Below are positions 58,302 through 64,000 of a stretch of 64,000 nt of DNA, piece after piece. The notes under the pieces are model-generated. The model did no database searches, was not told where the DNA came from, and worked only from the letters and a program-made list of their open reading frames with translations. This stretch comes from Antedon mediterranea (taxonomy: Eukaryota; Echinodermata; Crinoidea; Comatulida; Antedonidae). The translations under genes were made by a program, and so were the position numbers. Position 1 is the first letter of the stretch; every line of letters starts with the position of its first letter. The stretch spans positions 7,502,001 to 7,566,000 of the forward strand of contig NC_092679.1 of assembly GCF_964355755.1 (NCBI RefSeq). The letters are read 5' to 3'.

Positions 58302-61300
58302 ATGGTAATTACAAAGAAATCACCTCGTTATGGTCATAGTGAAGGACACACAGATATCTGCTATGACCATGTTAGTGGAAGTATCTTAACGTGTGGCTCC
58401 GATGGAGATGTAAGAATATGGAAAGGATTTGAAGATGATGACCCTGAAACTATTAACATTGGAGAACATGCTTATGCCATTGCTATGAAGGTAGGCTAAC
58501 CATGGAGGTAAATTTGTTACCTCCATGGGCTAACTAGGTCTCAAAGGCTCCTTTAAAATAACAAGTAAAAATATTTATGCCAGGAAAAGAATATAGAATG
58601 TCTTCACTAATTACTATGTATGTATTAATAAAAAAAATAGTACCAGTACCAGTATGTAAAATGTACATTTTGTCACGTTATTTGCTGCACTAAAAACATT
58701 AGTCATCAATCAATAATTGTTTATGGTTTCCTGCTGCTTAATCTTTCTATCAAATTCAAGCAAAGTTTTTTGTAGAAACTTTATTAATAAAATCAGACTA
58801 AAAATATTTTATTTTGCAGTTTAAATAATAGTACTTTTTGCTTTAAATTACATTTTTTTCTGGTAATTTTTTTGTTTATTTTTGGTCAAAGTGAATAACA
58901 ATTATGTGACATTAAAATCGCGTATTCAACAAAAAAATTTTAATTAATTTTTTAGGGGGACACAATGAAAAATTATATTTTTCATGAGTGATATTTTATT
59001 TTATTTATTTTATTTTATTCCGATATATAAACACAGCTTCAATTTTATGTGCTAATTTTTTAGTAATTGCACCATGCCACACAGGGCATGCATACTCAAG
59101 AATAGGTCTAATATAGCAACAGAACACCTTGATCAGGTCATCCACATACGCGCCAGACCTCCTCATCACAAATAAAGCAAACATCTTTCGAGATGCCTTA
59201 GAGACTATGTCTGTGACATGCATGTCCCATTTCATATTATCTTGAATAGTAACCCCTAACAATTTGAGGTTGCCAACACATTCAAGGATAGTATTGTTGA
59301 GGGTGAATGGCTGGAACTCACTAGCATTACGCAAACAATTTATTGTCATAACATGGCATTTAGACGGTTTAGGCAACATATTGTTAGCTTTACACCAGTC
59401 ATCCAAATCGTCAAGGAAGACCTGTAAATAGGAATTATTGTTTTTTTTCACAACTTCACCTAGAGTGAGATCATCCACATACTTCCATCTTCTGCAGCTT
59501 CCTAGACTGGCATCATTAATTAGGACCAGAAATAAAACTGGGCCCAATTTAGTGCCCTGGGGCACGCCGCAGGTGATCTTTCTTGTACCCGAGATGGTCT
59601 TACCCACTCTGGTATTGATGCCTCTATTAGTAAGGAAGCTGCAGATAATGGGTATTATGGATGATCTCACTCCGATATCTATTAATTTGTTAATAATTAT
59701 AATATGATCAACCCAATCAAAGGCTTTAGCAAAATCAACCGCGCATAAATTAACATAACAATGTTTACCATCAGTATCCTTCAATACAGAATCAATTAAA
59801 CTAAAAGGTAATGGGTGGTGGATGCACCCTTGCGGCTCCCGAATTGTCGACTATCAAGCTTAACGCTAATGTCCTCTATGATCCAATTAACTAAAAAAGT
59901 CTCAAAAGTTCTTGCTAATAAGGGTGTAAGTGAAATAGGACGCAAATCATTACAGGTATTAGCTCCTTTGATTTTAGGGACAGGTACTACTGTTATATCT
60001 GTATTATCTGTATTACAATTATATCTGTGTATCTCCTTTTTTTTCTGGCTCTTAGAATGGTAATTTTGTGACAGCATCAGATAACAATACAGTGCAAGCA
60101 CACACATTTCCAGAAGGAGCACCAAATGGTATTGTTGCACGCTTCACTGCTCCAGTACACCACATTCAATTCAACGGCAATGGAACAAAGTTACTGTCTG
60201 GTGCGAGGTGAGTTACAGTAGATGGTTGTAGGCAACAATGTTTAAACCAGCTTCACTAAATGCTGGATCCAAGTTTCATTATTGTAAAGAAAGAAAGCAG
60301 GAAAACCAGTTGGGAGAAATATATTGCGCAAGACAGGAATAAGTGAAGAGATTGTGTAGCAGCATGGAATGAGTGACCCTTAATAATGATGAATGGGGTA
60401 CTACACATTTCCAAAAAATAGTTCAGTTGAAAATACACATCCCCTGTGTGATTTTAGGATGTATCGTTCTATCTATTGTTGTATCTAAAATCAAATGACA
60501 TGATGTTTTCAAAATTAAGGCCCATTGCACTAATGTATTACTGTATGTGCAGTATAAAGTTACTGCTCTGTTAAAGATGATAAATGCAGGTATAAAATAA
60601 TGTACTGTGATTTATTATGGATGTTTTTAAATGGACATATAATATCATCTATTCAGTTTAAACATGGTGATCTATTATTGCTAAATCCATTTCATGCCTA
60701 CGGTACTATTATCCAAAATTGGGTTGGGTACCCATTTTCTAGTATGTTGGTTTAACCAGTCTACCACAGTACCAACACACCAACATGGTTTGTGTTTTTG
60801 AGTCCATTATTGATGGTTTGGTTTCAGCACAAATAATTTAAAATGGTATTATTTCTTTTTTATTTCATTCTTCTGTGTAGTGATTTTTCATTGAAGTTAG
60901 TTACTATTGAAAACAACACCCAATTGAAGTTTGACGGACACTCTGCACCAATATTGAGTGTAGCTTATGACCCTAAAGAGGAATACATTGTAAGACTTCC
61001 ACATCAATATTTATTTAACTATAAAGCGTAATGCCATTTATTCATATAGTTTTATTTTCTATATATTTTATAGTTTGATTATAGTATTTTCAATAATAAA
61101 ACTTTCTTCTAATGTCCATATAATAAAATGTCCATATAATAAAATGTCCATATAATAAAGTGTCCATATAATAAAATGTCCATATAATAGAATGTCCATA
61201 TAATAAAATGTCCATATAATAAAATGTCCATATAATAAAATGTCCATATAATAAAATGTCCATATAATAAAATGTCCATATAATAAAATGTCCATATAAT

Positions 61301-64000
61301 AAAATGTCCATATAATAAAATGTCCATATAATAAAATGACATTAAAATAAAATAACCTTTAATAATAAATGTCCATATAATAAAATGCCTTAGAATAAAA
61401 TAACCTTAAATAATAAATGTCCATATAATAAAATGCCCTTATAATAAAATGTTTTATAATAAAATGTCCATATAATAAAATGACATTAAAATAAAATAAC
61501 CTTAAATAATAAAATGAAGAAGAATAATAAAAAAATTACATAATAATAAATCTCGTAATAAAATGAACTTGTATTAAAATGAACTTATATAATAAAATAA
61601 CCTTATAATAAAATTTCCAACAACTAACTGAACTTCATGTCAATACATTACTTCTTATTAATAACATGACCTCGCCTCAGTAAAGTATTATTACACTCAA
61701 AGTGTGTTGAACGCGACATTTTCATTAAAGTATATTTTTAAATTTTGTGGTAAAAAATACTATATATCATAAAATTGATTTAAAAACATTAATTAATTCA
61801 ACCAGCAAATGTGCAAGAATAATCTAAAAATATAACAAAACAGATGGTTTTCTTTTTGTAAATGTAGGCAAAATGGAATATAGATTAATTTAGCAATAAT
61901 TATTAGTATTGAAAAATAATACAAACAGATGGCTATTATTTTGAATGTCAATAAGCTTATTAGGTATTTCCCATTTAAAAAATAAAAGAGTAGAACATGT
62001 AGGTATAACATTGTACATCTCCATGACTAAAACATTACTTTGATAAAATGTGAGTAGACAGCGAATACAACTTTACTGTCATATTCAGGATTCAAGAAAT
62101 TATATTGGTCCACTTACAATGGAAATTCAGTTTGCTTGGCATAATTAAGACAAGAAAAATATATCAAATTGCACAAACGCAATAATACGTAAAATACGGT
62201 TAATAGGCCAGTTTCAAAATACAATTAAAAATTTTAAAAACAAATTACAGTATAGAGAAATAATAGAATAGTCACATAATGAAGGACGCATTTTTAAGAA
62301 AATGACAAAAACAAGGTTTTTATTTACAACAGGCTTCTTCAAGTTGTGACGGTACTGTTAAAATATGGAGCATTGAAGATCAGGTAAATCATTGTTCTTT
62401 TTTATAAATTTAAACATTCTTTTATTTATACAGAGTCACTAATCATTATTGATACCAAGCTATTCCTATCAAAAGTAAATAGGAAAATTGTCTTTAGGTA
62501 CAAAGTAACACTGCCAAGAAATGGCTAAAAGAAACAATATTAAATGAACTATTATTATTAATTCCCAAAATATGTAAAAATAAAAATTGAAAAGGGGTTA
62601 GTTATTTTATTTAGAAATTAAATAATTTTATATACGATTCTTATAGTAATCTTATTATTTAGTTTATTCAGTCATTCAGTAGTCAATTACAATCTTTTTG
62701 ATATTGATCAATTATTGCATTTTTCTGATCTTAAATGTTTTGTTAATAAAATATTTCATTCTTCTTTCATTAGAGCTGGGAAAAGTCCATGGGCATCTTG
62801 CCAAAGTGTAGTGACTTTAGGTAAGACTAATTTAAGACTAGGATAACATTGAGTCATTTTAGAAATATATTTTCGATCTTGAATCTTGACTTATGAAGCA
62901 TGGCTTTAAACGGACTAAAATCATGCATCTTGATATTTACCCATATATGGAGTTGTTTACAATCATGCAAATTAGTTTGTGGGTGTAAAATGTATTTGTC
63001 TTAAAATGTTTAGCATTAATAAATATGTTTATGTACTCCTAATGTAGTGTTAAACTAATTACATTCATAAAGTTTCCAAAAATAAATTAGTTTGTGGGTA
63101 TAACATATGATAATGTATTTTTCTTAAAATGTTTAACATTAATAAATATAATATTCATGTATTTCTGATGTAGTGTTATATTAATTACATTCATGTTTAC
63201 AGCATTTCCAAAACACTCTGTCGTTTATCGTGGGAGCCGACAGCAGGGAAGGTGAGTTTGTTGAAGATTATGAAACATAATAACAACACCCATCTCATGT
63301 TATCTATACAGTACTTAAGGTTTGTCAGACAACCCAATACTACATAGTGTACTACATCCATACATATTCTTCTTCTTCTTTTATGAGGGAAGCATAGAGA
63401 AAGGGTTAGGTTTGGGAACAAAAGGAAGAAATTTGATCTGCTTTAGGAGAAATTTAAGAGTGTCTAAAGATTTATATAGAGCCAATACTGAACTTTCTCT
63501 GCCAATAGTTTTCTTTGTGTACAAAATGGCAAATGTTGTTTTACCATTAAAACACATTCAGAATACTAGACTTTCCAGAATATCAGACAGTTGTGTTTCA
63601 ATTGAACCTTGTACAGTATTATTTTTTTACGTACTGCGTTTTTCCATAAAAATTTTATATCAAATAAACATTTATTATGTTAAATGATTGCAATAAAATA
63701 TGCCCAAAGTAGACATTTTTACTTCTGGAAGTTGAGGCAATGTTTTGTTTTTATTCATATCTATGTTATTAGCATATGTAATGAAAAAAAGGATTTACAT
63801 ATGTGTGGGCGAATGATTAAGTCTACCGGATGTGACAAATTCATAAAACATGAAATGTTAGTTGATTGAACACTGTGGATAAAATTTTAACAATAATGTT
63901 TATATTTGTAGTTCCTCTGTGTTCCTGTTGAAAAGGAAATTCAATTAATTGAAAGAGAATCATGGGATATGTCATGTTCTTTTACAAATGATTCTGTGAC
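58302..64000 (+). CDS. WDHD1: WD repeat and HMG-box DNA-binding protein 1 (AND-1/Ctf4), N-terminal part
   Basis: Seven coding exons before the right edge: 58302-58490, 60056-60207, 60881-60989, 62333-62383, 62774-62820, 63203-63251 and 63912-64000 (continues). Phases agree throughout. The protein starts MVITKKSPRYGHSEGHTDIC and continues VSGSILTCGSDGDVRIWKGF, NNTVQAHTFPEGAPNGIVAR, KFDGHSAPILSVAYDPKE, SSSCDGTVKIWSIEDQ, KTLCRLSWEPTAGK and FLCVPVEKEIQLIERESW. This is collinear with the N-terminal WD40 propeller of vertebrate WDHD1. In the family the protein trimerises and links the CMG helicase to DNA polymerase alpha at replication forks. The SepB and HMG-box parts lie outside the window. ATG choice follows the family N-terminus. 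Confidence 0.95.
58985..60040 (-). pseudogene. 5'-truncated LINE (reverse transcriptase) in WDHD1 intron 1
   Basis: The minus strand encodes RT in two frames. Upstream part (about 60040-59796): ITVVPVPKIKG, NDLRPISLTPLLARTFETFL and DSRQFGSRKGASTTHYLL. After a frameshift near 59790 come VNLCAVDFAKAFDWVDHIII, ITCGVPQGTKLGPVLFLVLI, KYVDDLTLGE (catalytic YVDD), LKLLGVTIQDNMKWDMHV and RPILEYACPVWHGA to the stop near 59005. The 3' tail is (AAAAT)n (58990-59020). No endonuclease domain is present. Of the CR1/Jockey group, it differs from the FADD-type LINE at 6380-8002. Confidence 0.85.
61109..61640. repeat. 16-bp minisatellite (TGTCCATATAATAAAA)
   Basis: About 14 near-perfect copies from 61109 to 61340, then degenerate units (ATGACATTAAAATAAAATAA, CCTTAAATAATAAATG) to about 61640. 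It lies in WDHD1 intron 3. Open frames on the minus strand in all three phases (61068-61342, reading MDILLYGHFIIWTFYY) are an artefact of a stop-free 16-bp unit. Confidence 0.95.
61641..62332. other. WDHD1 intron 3, remainder
   Basis: AT-rich noncoding. The acceptor is at 62331-62332. Nothing else was recognised. Confidence 0.5.
62821..63911. other. WDHD1 introns 5 and 6 around exon 63203-63251
   Basis: AT-rich introns. An approximate direct repeat of about 120 bp (AATTAGTTTGTGGGTRTAA, TCTTAAAATGTTTARCATTA, AATAAATAT, GTAGTGTTA, ACATTCAT) lies at about 62968-63075 and 63085-63195. The 121-codon plus frame at 63322-63687 is intronic and unrelated to WDHD1. Confidence 0.5.

Noticed and set aside
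61068-61342. Three overlapping ORFs with a MDILLYGHFIIWTFYY repeat
   Set aside because: They are the three phases of a stop-free 16-bp minisatellite within a WDHD1 intron.
63322-63687. 121-codon plus ORF near the right end
   Set aside because: Located in a WDHD1 intron, no family resemblance, and does not continue the WD40 frame.

Overview
The window is animal (metazoan) genomic DNA: AT-rich, with short exons, long introns, GT-AG splice sites and many transposon remnants. The dense AGGCCTAG and TACTGTA/TACAGTA words, the SINE types and single pre-duplication copies of genes that vertebrates hold in two (SOCS4/5, TJAP1/BEGAIN) point to an invertebrate deuterostome. My best guess is an echinoderm, with the class unresolved (crinoid or sea cucumber are possible). 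This assignment is inference.

Layout. (1) 604-3427, minus strand: the first four coding exons of PPP5C (protein phosphatase 5, TPR region); the catalytic part lies beyond the left edge. Its introns carry a 53-bp satellite and a tRNA-derived SINE. (2) 3546-12255: an 8.7-kb element with long inverted repeats and a 7-bp target duplication, starting only 118 bp upstream of the PPP5C ATG. It contains two LINE fragments and a 1.7-kb direct duplication. (3) 16785-32060, minus strand: a six-exon coiled-coil gene of the TJAP1/BEGAIN family. Its introns hold a piggyBac-like TTAA element, a 934-bp element with 9-bp target duplication, a LINE 3' end and another inverted-repeat element. (4) About 32-36.9 kb: the head-to-head interval between that gene and ALDH6A1, with three inverted-repeat elements and a 70-bp inverted motif pair. 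(5) 36938-43599, plus strand: ALDH6A1 (methylmalonate-semialdehyde dehydrogenase), complete except for its extreme N-terminus. One intron is of the GC-AG type, and another holds a 1.45-kb DNA transposon. (6) 43.6-54.4 kb: mostly noncoding DNA with an 83-bp satellite, minor tandem repeats and one membrane-protein-like ORF. (7) 54463-56088, minus strand: an intact SOCS4/5-type gene with its coding region in one exon. (8) 58302-64000, plus strand: the first seven coding exons of WDHD1/AND-1 (WD40 propeller), continuing past the right edge. A LINE lies in intron 1 and a 16-bp minisatellite in intron 3.

The genes are unrelated housekeeping and signalling genes, not a pathway cluster: a phosphatase, a scaffold-type coiled-coil protein, valine/thymine catabolism, cytokine/EGFR signal attenuation and replisome assembly. 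The most distinctive content is the transposon landscape. I delimited several nonautonomous elements to the base by their target-site duplications. Three of them (3546-12255, 33078-33936, 35590-36492) share an unusual design in which the inverted termini are built from tandem short modules. I saw no prokaryotic features, no CRISPR array and no convincing stand-alone tRNA gene.
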